This document shows positions 11,740 through 22,387 of a stretch of DNA of 64,000 bases, piece after piece. A program made the translations under genes and the position numbers. The first letter of the stretch is position 1. Each line of letters opens with the position of its first letter. The notes beneath the pieces were generated by a model. That model did not search any database. It was given only the letters and a program-made list of their open reading frames with translations, and was not told where the DNA came from. Source of the DNA: Lepas anatifera (Eukaryota > Arthropoda > Thecostraca > Lepadidae); assembly GCA_034440635.1 (NCBI GenBank), contig JAOTON010002266.1:744001-808000 (forward strand). Reading direction: 5' to 3'.

Positions 11740-12964
11740 ACCGCTTTGTGGCCGCCAAATTATCTCAGAGGCCACCAAGGCCCAGACCATGGCTCAGGAA
11801 TCCATATCAGTCAGCTCAGAGGGGGGGCACACCAGTGCATTGGCATGGGGACCAGCTTATCAAGAAACCCACATGAGCACAGGACCCCTAGAAGCTCAGC
11901 AGAGGGGAACCCTATATTCGCACAGGGGGCCAGGTCAGCTTAGGGGCCTGGTTCAGCTTAGAGGTCCCCAGGTCGGCTTGTACAGGGTCTCAAAACAGTT
12001 CAAGGGGCCTGTTCAAGCTCACGGATCTCAGCTTAGCTCAGTGACTCTGGAACAGTTCAGGGGCCCCAGATCAGCTCAGGGCCCTGTTCAGCACAGGGGG
12101 TCCCAGATTAACTTTGAATGCCCAGCTCAGCTCAGGGGCCCCCAGATCGTCTGATAAAGGGTCTCGTCTCATACCAGCTCAGGGGGCTCCATTCAAACTC
12201 ACGGCCCCCAGCTTAGTCCAGGGATCCTAGAAGAGTTCAGGGCCCCCATACCAGATCAGAGGCCCCAGTTAAGCGCAGGGGTACCCATATTAACTTAGGG
12301 CCCCAGCTCAGCCTAGGGGCCCCTGGGTGGCTTAAGTAGGGTCTCAGAACAGCTCAAGAGCTCATTCATGCTCATGGCCCCCAGTTCAGCTCAGGGGCCC
12401 CAAAACTGTGCACGGGGCCAGACCAGTTCAGGGGCACCCAGTTAAGCACCGGGGGTACCCAGATAAGCTTAGGGCCTAGACTAGCTTTGGGGGCTCAGCT
12501 CAGCTCAGGGTCCCCCAGGCCGGCTGATATAGGGTCTCAGAACAGCTCAAGGGGTCATTCAAGCTTACGGCCCCAAGACCAGTAGCTGTAAAGCCTTATA
12601 GGGGATCCCAAACCATCTCAAGCGGTCCTCACTTCAACACAGGGGCCCATATTAGCTCAGATGACCAGATTAGCTTAAGGGCCCGGCTCAGCTCAGGAAC
12701 CCCCAGGTGGGCGGATATAGGGTCTTTGGCCAACTCAAGGGGCCCCGTTCAAGCTCACGGCTCCTAGTTCAGCTTAGGGACCCCTAGAACAGTTTATTCT
12801 GCCCAAACCACCTCAGGGGCGCTCAGTTCAGCTCAAGGGGACCAGATTAGCTCGTATGACATCAGAGGCCAGTTGAGGGGCCCCGAACAGCTCAGGGGGC
12901 CTTAAAATCGACCCATAGAACCTCATATAAGTTTAGGGGCACATAAAAGTTTAAGAGGTTTCCT
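11740..12964. repeat. Degenerate CAGCTCAGGGG minisatellite, second cluster
   Basis: A degenerate unit of about 20-30 bp around GGCCCCCAGCTCAGCTCAG. The core CAGCTCAGGGG is the same as in the 3530-6220 block and in the same orientation, so the two arrays are probably related. A looser longer period is visible from the recurring AGGGTCTC at about 11977, 12158, 12338 and 12531. The open frame at 11654-12154 is repeat-encoded and should not be called a gene. Confidence 0.8.
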
Positions 12965-12967
12965 GGG

Positions 12968-13095
12968 CAAGCTATCGGGCCAGTTTGGGTTTCTTGCTTG
13001 ATATTACAGCTGCTGATATTCTTATCTCCGTTGCGGGGGCCCACCACAGAAAAGTGGGGGGGGGGCAGTGGCTCCCTGCCCCCCCCTGTTCCTAC
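12968..13095. repeat. Direct repeat flanking minisatellite, right copy
   Basis: Counterpart of 11603-11735, 1.36 kb downstream in direct orientation. It ends CCTACGCCTATG, which resembles the inverse of the CATAGGCG-type MITE termini seen elsewhere in this window. Confidence 0.7.
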
Positions 13096-13593
13096 GCCTA
13101 TGCTGATTAGGTAGGTACCTACCTACCTACTGTATATTTTTAGAATGGAAGAAATAGCTCAATTAATCATGAATTTCCCGAAAAGTAAGCTGCAGTATCA
13201 GGCATAAGTCAACCCTCATCCACGATATCCCTTCCACCAACAGCCTCATATTCCTTCCACGCACTCACTAAATTTCCAGTCTTGTTTCCAGTAACCATGC
13301 TGACCTCAAAGTTCTGTATTCGCCGCCTTGGTGAAATTTGCCCTAAACTCAAACTATGATGATGGTTATATTCGCGCCCCAAGACAGGGCTCACCATGGT
13401 TACCGAAGTTACTTAGAAACTCACCACCTGCACTTGCCTGCACCCATTCATGACACCCGAGAGCATTTCGACACCTCAAATATAGCAAAGTGACGTCATT
13501 GTTCTGAATGAACGAAATCCAGCGGAGGCCCTTTTACCGAGGCCAATTCAGTACTTGGAGGTCTTTGGAGTCCCATTTCTCGTCAATAAACAT
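13096..13593. other. Non-coding stretch
   Basis: It begins with a short palindromic GGTA/TACC patch (13108-13132). No gene is seen. The minus-strand open frame at 13209-13397 has no family motif. Confidence 0.4.
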
Positions 13594-14097
13594 TTAGTGG
13601 GGCGCAATCGAACGCTAGAAATTTTGCTTACGCATGTGTTAACTTGGAAACATTATCAAAAAGTAAAATGAATTTGTATTTTAACAAATATATTGAAAGG
13701 TGGAATCGGGCGCGCTTAAAGTGGATATTTTTTACCGAAATGACGCTGTAGTTCCGAGCTCTTGAAAATGTCAACAGCTCTTAAATCACGCATTGGTATT
13801 ACTTAGGAATTGATAATATATTTGTCTTTAAGAAACGTGCAACTTTTAGTGGGGCGCAATCGAACGTGAAATTTTGCTTACGCATGTGTTAACTTGGAAA
13901 CATTATCAAAAAGTAAAATGAATTTGTATTTTACCAAATATATTGAAAGGTGGAATCGGGCGCACTTAAAGTGGATATTTTTTACCGAAATGACGCTGTA
14001 GTTCCGAGCTCTTGAAAATGTCAACAGCTCTTAAATCACGCATTGGTATTACTTAGGAATTGATAATATATTTGTCTTTAAGAAAACGTGCAACTTT
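13594..14097. repeat. Tandem duplication of a 252-bp segment
   Basis: Two head-to-tail copies start TTAGTGGGGCGCAATCGAAC at 13594 and 13846 and end GTGCAACTTT. They differ by only a few bases, e.g. AACGCTAGAAATT versus AACGTGAAATT, and AACAAATA versus ACCAAATA. The near-identity points to a recent duplication. No gene lies in the unit. Confidence 0.95.
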
Positions 14098-14232
14098 CTC
14101 CAATTTTTGTTCGGTAAAATAATATATGGCCTAACTTATTCATCAATGTCACCAATATGAAAAAATAGCCTAAAATCAGAGTTGACTTTGGAGGCTTCTG
14201 TTGAGATCATAAGATTACTTTTGAATTATTGG

Positions 14233-15284
14233 CAGGGGTGCGGTGCGGGAGCCGGAGCCGGTCGGATTCGACCATTCTGCCCGGAGCCGGAGCCGCCGAA
14301 ACACTTTTGATCGGAGCCGGAGCCGGAGCCGTCAGAAAGGGTCCGGCTCCGGCTCCCAAAGAGCTCTAAAATTACCAAAAATCAAAGGTGAAATGGTCCC
14401 ATTTTACCTCGTGAGATGTGGTATGGAAACACATTTATTTACCTGAAATACTACATTTTCTCAATATGTTATGTGCCTCGAGATTAGTGAAATATAGCAA
14501 CTAGGGTGTTCCGTAGACGGTCTCACTCTCGGGCAGGGGATGCTCTCCGGCCATTTGGCATGGGCAGGAATTGGCAACAAATGAAAGCATTGGCGGACAC
14601 TGGCGGATCCATGGGGAAGGCAAAAAAGGTATTTGCCCCCAAACCGCCCAAATATTGGCGATTTTTGCCGATTTTCTTCAAAAACCATTTGTTTTTCACG
14701 ATTTACCCCATACCATCGGCCTCAATCCGCCCCTGTTGGCAGACGCAGGGGAAGGCCATTCCGGCCATGGCCCCCCAAGCCCTGGAAGGGGGGGCAGACT
14801 ACCTTTTGGCCCCCCAAAGGCCAAAGAAATGTTTTGAAAAAGGTGTTTACACTAGGTCTGTCGAGCAATTAAATCTTTGCTCCCACTCCCCCCCCGCCCC
14901 CCATTTCTGTTTGCCATAATAGCGCAGTGCAGTTTGCCATACGAATACACTGCTGTGTAAGTTGGTCCAGTTTTGAGGTTCACTGGCCTTGGCATATGGT
15001 CAAGAGCTTTCGTTCATCCAGTCGCCATTTTTCATTCGTACAAATACATAATCACTTTGTATCTGATGGACTTCACGCTCTTGAGAACGTGCCGATCACA
15101 TTTTGGATCTCGGTACATTGCCGGAGCCGGAGCCAGTCGGAGCCGACTATTTTGCCCGGAGCCGGAGCCGAAGCCGGAGCCGTTAGGACACTTGAACCCG
15201 GAGCCGGGGCCGGAGCCGGAGCCGAAATCATAACCCCGGACCGGAGCCGGAACCCTCCAAAATTTTCTCGGCTCCACATCCCTG
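14233..15284. mobile_element. hAT-like non-autonomous element with GGAGCC-rich ends
   Basis: A 1,052-bp element is bounded by the perfect 8-bp duplication ATTATTGG (14225-14232 and 15285-15292). It starts CAGGGGTGCGGTGCGG and ends with the inverse of CAGGGATGTGGAGCCG, so the termini are imperfect inverted repeats. Both subterminal regions are dense in GGAGCC hexamers (14245-14355 and 15120-15255), which could serve as repeated transposase-binding sites. The middle carries a separate nested element (14598-14735) and no intact transposase. The 8-bp duplication and CAGGG...CCCTG ends support hAT. Confidence 0.85.
14598..14735. mobile_element. Nested 138-bp hAT-like MITE
   Basis: It begins CACTGGCGGATCCATGG and ends with the inverse of CAGGGGCGGATTGAGG. 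It is flanked by TTGGCGGA on the left (14590-14597) and TTGGCAGA on the right (14736-14743), a 7/8 match expected for an ageing 8-bp duplication. It lies wholly inside the 14233-15284 element, so it arrived later. Confidence 0.7.
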
Positions 15285-15292
15285 ATTATTGG

Positions 15293-16068
15293 TGGCCTTG
15301 ATAGGAATCTACGTTTCATTTTGACTCTTTTAATTGCCACTCGTATCCTATTCTAACCCGAATCATTGCCGAAAATTAAAAGTGTTTGAAAACAAATGCG
15401 CCTCCATCCAATCGACCTCACCAAAGAAATGCCCACGTGAAGTCTTTTCTTCGCCTGACAATCTGGTAGCAGCCAGTCCCAAGGCCAGCATGGGCAAAAA
15501 GGATTCGCCATCTTTTGTATTTGAAAGGGCCAAAAACGTATCGGGACATGATACAATTTGTTGTACCTTTAGAAAACCTTATTTGCCTCGCTTTTCCTTT
15601 ATCAGCGTTGGTGTTTTTGCTAGGGGTTTTATGTTTTAGTACGTGGCCCGGCTGGGATAGTTTTGTTTTGTGCGGTGTTGGCATGTTGTTATCGTTGTTG
15701 TTGGTGTATGTAGGAGTAGTAATGGCGTTTGAGATTGGTGAGAGGACGTAATCAAGCAAGATATTACATCAATGGTGGTCGGGGATTATACTAGTCTGGC
15801 TTGAGTATTCACTGTCCAAATGTGGATGCATATTATACCCGTTTTCATGCTCTTGATTCCTCTAGCAAGAGAGCCCAAAACAAGTCCCTGGTGAGCCCTA
15901 AATAAGTCTGTAAAAGATACGTTTTCCACTTAAGATTGTGAATTTTAGGACACTGATGCCACATTCCGTTTAAAGGAAATGTAGCACCTTTATAACGTGA
16001 TTTTAACTGAGATAGCCCGGTTAAGAGAAGCCAAGTCTTCAATCGTTTCGTACCTCAGGTATACAGTA
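15293..16068. other. Non-coding stretch, nothing recognised
   Basis: Several short frames overlap on both strands (15334-15759), but none shows a family motif. No tandem repeat is seen. Confidence 0.4.
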
Positions 16069-16069
16069 A

Positions 16070-16480
16070 TTTTTACAAAATTCTCCGGATGGCGAAACTT
16101 TTGCGTCATATAGGTCAAGGGACCCAGGTGTGGGAATTCCTGGGCTTCTGATTGGTCAATTGTGATTTATTTAAGGTCATATATTTCTGTTCCAAAAGAG
16201 TTTTGGAATGTTGTTTTTCAAGTAGTTTTTTCAGTGGTAGTTCGAGGTTTTACACCACTATTTAAGACAGATATGACCTAGTTCTTAGATAAATTTATGG
16301 TCCTAGCCGAAGTTACCTCATGTAATCAATAATGAGAATTCTTGATAAGTCATCTAGCAATGTTGACTTTGAGAGCGATTCTAAGGCATCTAGAGGCTGA
16401 ATTAGCAAAAATGAGAAAAGGATTTCTGAAACAACTCTTTGTGACCATTTGATATAGCCCATAAAAGCGTATATCACTTG
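16070..16480. repeat. Dispersed repeat family B, copy 1
   Basis: It matches 24100-24505 in direct orientation over about 400 bp. Shared blocks are GACGAAACTTTTGCGTCA (one difference), CTTCTGATTGGTCA, TTGTGATT, CCTAGCCG, TGTTGACTTTGAGA, GCAAAAATGAGAA and TTCTGAAACAACT. There is no coding capacity. It is probably a non-autonomous transposon. Confidence 0.75.
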
Positions 16481-16611
16481 AAGGGAGATAAGGCGCTACT
16501 GGAAGCAGACAGGGGCAAGTCGGATTTCTTCAAATAGCCCAGCACCTAGGGAGAAAATATCACATGACAAGAAAGCCGCAAATAATACTTTTTGCCATAA
16601 GTTCATTGACT

Positions 16612-16740
16612 TAAGCGTCGGAGAAAGGGGGCAGAGGGGCCTGCCCCCACTTTTTGGTAAACGATTTCGTGATCTCAGTAAGAATGGGAGTAAATCGAAA
16701 TTGTTTATACCCAGACGGTGCGGAATAGGGTGCCCCTAAA
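16612..16740. mobile_element. Partial copy of the 3054-3288 MITE family
   Basis: It starts near TTAAGCGTCGG and shares the G-rich stretch, CCCCACTTTTTGG, TGATCTCAGT and the region ending GTGCGGAAT with 3060-3180. The right terminus is missing, so this is a truncated copy. Confidence 0.6.
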
Positions 16741-17462
16741 ATAACAAAAATAATCGCACTGACTTCTTATTTGGAGGAATGATGTATCCATATGTAAATA
16801 TCATAAATGCAGTTTCAGATTTTAATGTTCATATTTGGCGATTCGCGGCACTTTTTCCTGAATGTGATTTTTACAAACTTAGCACATATCCTGGCCTGCC
16901 TAACTTGAATAAATGAGTGCTGCAAATATACTTCATACTCGCTAGGTGTACAGCTTTCTTGAGTAGGATGCCCCTAAATAAACACAAAGCGATCCACGGG
17001 CGCATCCAAGGGGCGGCCAAAGGGGTCGTGGCCGCCACTAAGGCAAAAAATAGTATGTTTTCCCCTCCCAAAATGACCAAATTGTGGCTATTTTTCTTTA
17101 CAAGTACTGTTTTCATGATTTCTCCTCGATTTTCCCCCCACGTTGCTTTGCCCCCCCGCAAATGTTGGTCCCGGATCCGGCAATGAAACCATCGCAAATA
17201 CGTATTATTTGGAGGGATCATGTATTCATATGCATGTATGATTTAAATGCAGAGTTTCACTGTTCAATTTTCTGGTTTCGCGATTTGCCGTAATATCTTG
17301 CGTTTCAATTCAACTGCATTGCTGGGAGGGGCGAGGGCATACATCACTAGGGGGTGTGCATCAGTTGGGGAGCATACATTACTGGGGGTATGACTAGGGG
17401 TGTCACTCGAGGGTGAGTATACTTCACCAGGAGGCGGGGTATGCACACAACACGAGTTAAAT
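16741..17462. other. Non-coding stretch with a degenerate GGGTGT patch
   Basis: No gene is recognised. From 17320 to 17440 a loosely repeated motif (GGGTGTGCATCA, GGGAGCATACAT, GGGTATGA) suggests an old minisatellite of about 25 bp. Confidence 0.4.
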
Positions 17463-18676
17463 CTAGCACAGCTCTAGACTGACCTTGGTGGTGTTCTTCA
17501 CTCTACACCGGAACTCCTCTACCACCTGAAGGAGCGCCTGGCGCTGATCCTCGGACTCCACCCTCTTGATGAAGTCGGTGGCAAGGTGAACTCCACGCTC
17601 CGCCAGGTCGTTGACGATTGTGAGGTTCCTGGTGAGGTGAACACTTGCAGCTCCCTGTAGTTGGGAGAGCTCTCCCAGGTGGAGACAGGGTCAAGCAACC
17701 AGTCCTGGGAGCCTTTTAGCTGCAGCAAGTCGAACACCAGCCAAGACTGAGCTCCGACCAGGGTTGACATGTTGCCTCTTGCCTCGGTCGCACCGTTGGG
17801 AAGTACAGGAAAGGTTGGCTTGCCTGTCTTCATCCTCACGCTCTCGCTGCTGTGCAGCTCCCTAGCCATATCCTCCCTACTTCTATCCTCCAGCTCAGTG
17901 TCAGTTAGAGCTAGGGTGATGAGCTGCGGGGTCAGGTACCATAGGTGGCGGAAGGCAGAGCTCAGTAGTTCAAAGGCCAGCTCGGAACTCACCTTCCTAT
18001 ACTCGAGGACAGAGCTCATGAAGTCCAGATCCTGTCTAGCTGCGGAGCCAGCAAGGGGGTTTGTGAACCAGTACTTTGCATAGAAGGGCAGAATGAACTC
18101 CGCTATGGACTTGACCTGGAGTTGCTCCTCCTCTGACATCTTGAAGCTCTTACTAAGCAGCTTGATCTTGAGGATGTAGAGACATTTACTCATCCAGCGA
18201 GCGTGATGATATGGACCCGGAAGCTTGAACCTGAACCCCTCTACCTCTCCTCCTAGGCTGACCACCACCAACTCCATGAACTCCTTGTAGTCGTCCCTAG
18301 GGAACGTCGCCCTGGCTAGCTCTTCCTCTGCCCAGCTCAACGCATTCTCCGCTGCTTCGTTTAGTCCTGGTGCTGCTGAGCTGAAGTCTATCATGTCCAC
18401 ATCACTGTAGTCGATGACCAGGTTTCTCCACTGGGACCTTAGGCGGCGGAACAGGCTAACACCTGGGTCCTAGGTGCTACCCATGACTTGCTTCACAGCG
18501 GTTCCCAGATGTAGCTCGGCTACATGTCGCTTACAGGCCAGCCAAACCTCCAGGTACCTGCAGGCCAAAGAGTGTTTTCCCCTGTTGGAGGCAATAGTGT
18601 CAAACACCATGCCCAGCACCTGATCCTTCACTCCCCACTTCACTAAGTTCTCCTTCACCACCTTGAATTCATCCAC
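17463..18676 (-). pseudogene. Transposon-type protein of an RNase-H-like family, broken
   Basis: Read on the minus strand, the N-terminal part (18676-18473) has FDTIASNRGKHSLACRYLE and a later WLACKRHVAELHLG. An in-frame TAG at 18470-18472 interrupts it, and the same frame continues to about 17640 with LPGPYHHARWMSKCLYILK, YAKYWFTNPLAG and HLWYLTPQLITLAL. A frameshift near 17620-17640 then leads into VNDLAERGVHL, ending at a stop at 17463-17465. From general knowledge this combination (FDTxxSN, CRHH-like, HHARWM, VNDLAERGV) belongs to a multicopy protein family common in Hydra and arthropod genomes and thought to be transposon-derived. I cannot name the superfamily with confidence. The N terminus is absent, so it is 5'-truncated or has an upstream exon not seen. 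One stop plus one frameshift indicate a dead copy. Confidence 0.65.
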
Positions 18677-19085
18677 ACCTTAATGTTAAATTATATAAAA
18701 TTTATATTATATAAAATTTCTATTATTAAAACCGCAAAGACAAGTTGAGTCTAATGCAACTAGAATGAACGCTTTATCACCATCCGTTATTGATTTATTC
18801 AGTAAAAAACATTTTTCCCATGTATTTCCAACGGAGAGGTCATGCCTTGTACCTGACCTTAGGTCATCGATATCAAAAATACCGGAAAATATTTTAGAGA
18901 ACTCGGTGGGCCCATTATGTGATGAGTTTCAATCGGATAAGTTCACCCTGCTCCGACTTATACTATCTTAAAGTTTTTTTTAGGTCAGGTCACTTGACCT
19001 GTACTGGTGATCTGACCTGAGATGACTTAACCTTAAAATTTTCACAGAAGTTCTAAAAATGATGAGGGAAAAGGTATGCCAAGTA
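18677..19085. other. Non-coding stretch
   Basis: AT-rich direct repeats of TATATAAAATTT lie at 18689-18720, and palindromic GGTCA/TGACC motifs near 18985-19020. No gene is seen. Confidence 0.4.
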
Positions 19086-19156
19086 CGGCGGCGCTACGCG
19101 CCGCCGTTTTTCTGCTGTCTCCGAAAAACCCGAGGGGGGGCGGGTACCCGCCCCCC
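19086..19156. repeat. Two strong GC-rich hairpins
   Basis: The first, 19086-19106, pairs CGGCGGCGC with GCGCCGCCG across a TAC loop (9-bp stem). The second, 19135-19156, is a perfect 22-bp palindrome: six G, the core CGGGTACCCG and six C. They stand out in an AT-rich setting and may be the terminus of a MITE. A transcription terminator is not expected in an animal genome. Confidence 0.7.
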
Positions 19157-19159
19157 GTC

Positions 19160-20269
19160 AATGCGCGTCTTAACATAACTACCAGCCATATGTTCAGCCG
19201 GAACATTTTTCAATGGATATCTATTTTCAGGCATTTTCTCAACTTTGTCAAGCTAAATCAGGGCACAACACAACAAACGTGGGAGGCATTTTTTCCGAAG
19301 ATCTAGCAACTTCACCAGAAAACGATATAATTTGTGTTAAAATGCTTAGGTAAATACCGTGGAACAAAATTTATGTACCAATGCAGTGATTTATATTCAT
19401 CACGGCAGCGAAGAAGCTCCTTTGACATCACATTGAGCGCAATTTTTCGGAAAGACTATTTAATTCAGCACCATCTCGGCAGACATTTCCAAATGAAATA
19501 TCGCAATCCATAATCATACATTTAATCATGATATAGGTGAGCAGAGAATCGACGGAATACAAATGCTAAACGAAATCGTAACGCCGTGCACATGTTTTGT
19601 GTGGTGTCGCGTTCATTTCCACACGTATTCTTTCATGGTTTGCGCACTAACGTAGTCTCAGCCACTGAGCCGTTCGTCACGATAAATATATGACGAATAC
19701 TTCACTTCTTGTTCAGATGCACCAAAAATAGGACACTGTGTACAAAGGTCACACTACAATACATAACAGGGAAGCCAACAGTTTGATTTGACTAGCATAC
19801 ATAACTGATAAGTTTACGGCGGCAACAAACTACGCAACACAAAATGTACAGATCACGCATAAAATTTTGCCCCTGCCCATTGTTGGGTATGCTGGAGTGC
19901 CCTTCCCTTTCCCATGTGCCCATTTACTTTACGAAGAAAAACAAAGAAGAAAAATTTATAGCAAATATTATGGGCCATACCACTCCCCGCTATTTTTTAG
20001 GTTTTTAAATGTTTTTGCGCAAGGGACATCCAAATCACAAAAAACACATGTAAAAAACCAAACGTACACACAACTGTTATCACTTCTATCATAGATATAT
20101 AGATCAATGCACGTTCCTAAAATATATAAATAATCCTTTATCAATCACCGACTCGTACCTCTGACGCGGCGCTACAGCGGGTAAACGCCCGATTAGTATA
20201 CGAACTGGGTGCAGATACAGTATTATCAATAATAGCTGGCTACCTGAGCATACTACTCAATCACTTTTA
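19160..20269. other. Non-coding stretch, nothing recognised
   Basis: No coding family, tandem repeat or RNA gene is seen. The open frame at 19867-20094 shows no domain. Confidence 0.4.
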
Positions 20270-21524
20270 CTAAATGTAGTAACGCATTCTCTTCATTTCC
20301 CGACGACTTTTCTGTTCTGCCCTTGCCTTTCGCTTCCCCTCCGCATACAACCGTTGCAGCCACTTCACCCGCATGTGTGTTCTCGTCACCGCGTACTTTC
20401 GCGCTACCTTTTCGTGAAGGTCCGGGAATTTAACCAGCACATCGGAAGTCAAACGGGCGAATGAACCCTGGTTTCCTATCGATGTCGCTTGGTCCATGCA
20501 TAGCACAAACTAAAACCTCTAGCTCCCCTACTTGCCAAAGCCACTTTTCACTTGGTATTGTGAGACCACCCCGATTGAGACGTTGCAACCACTCCAGTTT
20601 CCCACTTTCATCTACTACAGGCACGGTCGATGATATGTATCAGAGAGAGCTGTCCACAGGTTTGCATTTTGCAGCAACAAAGCCCGCCACGTAGGCCGGT
20701 GCCTGCTTACAAAGTTTTTGGTTCGCGTCCCCTGCTGACGGAGCAGCTCGTTCCGCGGCGTCGTCCTGGTCATCCTCGTCCAGCCAGTCCTGCTCCGGGT
20801 TGTCCGGTACCGGTGGAGCGGGGCACGGCTGCACCCTCTCCATCTGATCACACAGCAGCGATGTCATCAAGCTCTTCTTCTTCTTCCAGCGAGACTGGGG
20901 CTCCATCAGCATGTGGTCTATCATGAGAACACGAGTCTTGGCCTCCACCGCCGTTGGGTGGGTGCTGCCTGCTCCCAAGCCCCTGACCTGAGAGAAGAAG
21001 TTCGTTACCATGTCCTTATTCACCCGAGACGTCAGAAAGTACTTGACACCGTAGATGTTCTGAAGCATGCTGTGGAGACCTCGTAGGGCTGTTAAGGACA
21101 TGATGAACCCGTTCTGGAATGGTACCTGCTCTGGCATCCGACTCGGGAGTCCCGAATCAGCCGCATGAACTCGAGCAGAGAAGTATACTGAGCATTGATG
21201 GTGTGCTCCAAGCCGAATGCTGACCGATGAGCCTTGCCGTCCAGGAAGCACCGAAAGTTGCAGGTGTCGAAAATCTCTCGCAGGTGATGAAGAACTGAGC
21301 CTGTTGACGAAGCGCTGACCGAATAGGTGGAGTAGACACTTTCCCACGCGCTCGCTGAGCATCTGGGCCGCTGGACGTACTCGCTGTCGCTCCTGGCCAG
21401 TCACCTGACGGAATTTTTTTGGTATAAACTTCATCTGACAATCATCAACTGATGGGCGATTGTCAAAACGAACAGTTTTATTGGATATTTTGCTATATCG
21501 AGCGAATAACTGACACTTAGCCAA
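20270..21524 (-). pseudogene. P-element/THAP9-like transposase, C-terminal part, broken
   Basis: On the minus strand the protein similarity starts with KFIPKKFRQVTGQERQRVR and AAQMLSERVG. It moves through another frame (FDTCN and a following helix-rich stretch, about 21270-21150), then returns with PFQNGFIMSLTALRGLHSML and NKDMVTNFFSQVRGLG, the block that in P-element proteins precedes the C-terminal region. YVAGFVAAKC follows near 20690. An in-frame TGA at 20640-20642 and a frameshift near 20440-20500 come before the end (RTHMRVKWLQRLYAEGKRK). The RGGLTIPSEKW block sits between these breaks. The order of blocks is that of the P-element/THAP9 family; the THAP domain and the first half are absent. 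Several breaks in one copy argue for a dead transposon rather than a host gene. Confidence 0.7.
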
Positions 21525-22387
21525 ATATTCACAATCTAGTCATTTATCATGATTGTTCAACTTAACAGATATTAGAAGATGAAACATGTTCAGCTCTCAC
21601 ACATTTATAGATTTGTTTTAAATCTATTTTCACCTATCAGGGAAGGTTCATAATGTCCTTTTATTCAAAAGAGGACCACTAAAATTATTGCTATGTTCCC
21701 GTTGCCAGAGAAAAATATATTGATATGTTCATTCGAATGAGTGACCTGAGATTCATTTGATAGCAATGCAATCCATTTTGCCTCTGCAAATACAATTGTA
21801 CACAGTATATTAATAAAAACGGTACAAACCAAATGGAAAGGTGCACTCCCGAGCACTGAATAATTTAAAATCCTATACAAATCATTTAAATTTCACGTCC
21901 AGCACATATAAAAAGAACGCAAGTAAAAGTTTGATGCACAAAACTGATGGCCCATACCTTTATATGCTTCAACTGAAGGGCATGGCAAAGCAGAAGCTCG
22001 GCATTGTCCTTTGCCAAAAGCTGCTGGGGGAGGCCCTTGTCTACTACCGGTGCTTCTGGACCCGGTAGCCTCAGACCCTGGTCCAACATGTGGTTCCTCA
22101 GCAGCTTCAGGAAGTGAGGGACCATCCACAGATCTTAAGCCACTGGCAGCGCCTGAAAAATTCATACAAGCATGAGGAAAGGACAGGTCAAAAATGTGGA
22201 ATGGAAGACTTCAATTCCCAGGACTTAAATGTGAGCACAAACTTGGCTTAGGGCTAAAATGTTTTATAAGAATGCTATCCATCACATTACTGTATTTCAA
22301 GTTATTACACAAAAGTGACAACAGAAAAAGAAGCAACAGAATCATTGTTTGCTACAATATACCATGAATATACCAGGGTGCAAAGTA
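21525..22387. other. Non-coding stretch
   Basis: No family motif or tandem repeat is seen. Short frames at 21841-22165 overlap on both strands without support. Confidence 0.4.

Noticed and set aside
11654..12154. 166-codon open frame
   Set aside because: It lies wholly inside the degenerate CAGCTCAGGGG minisatellite and encodes only its translation.
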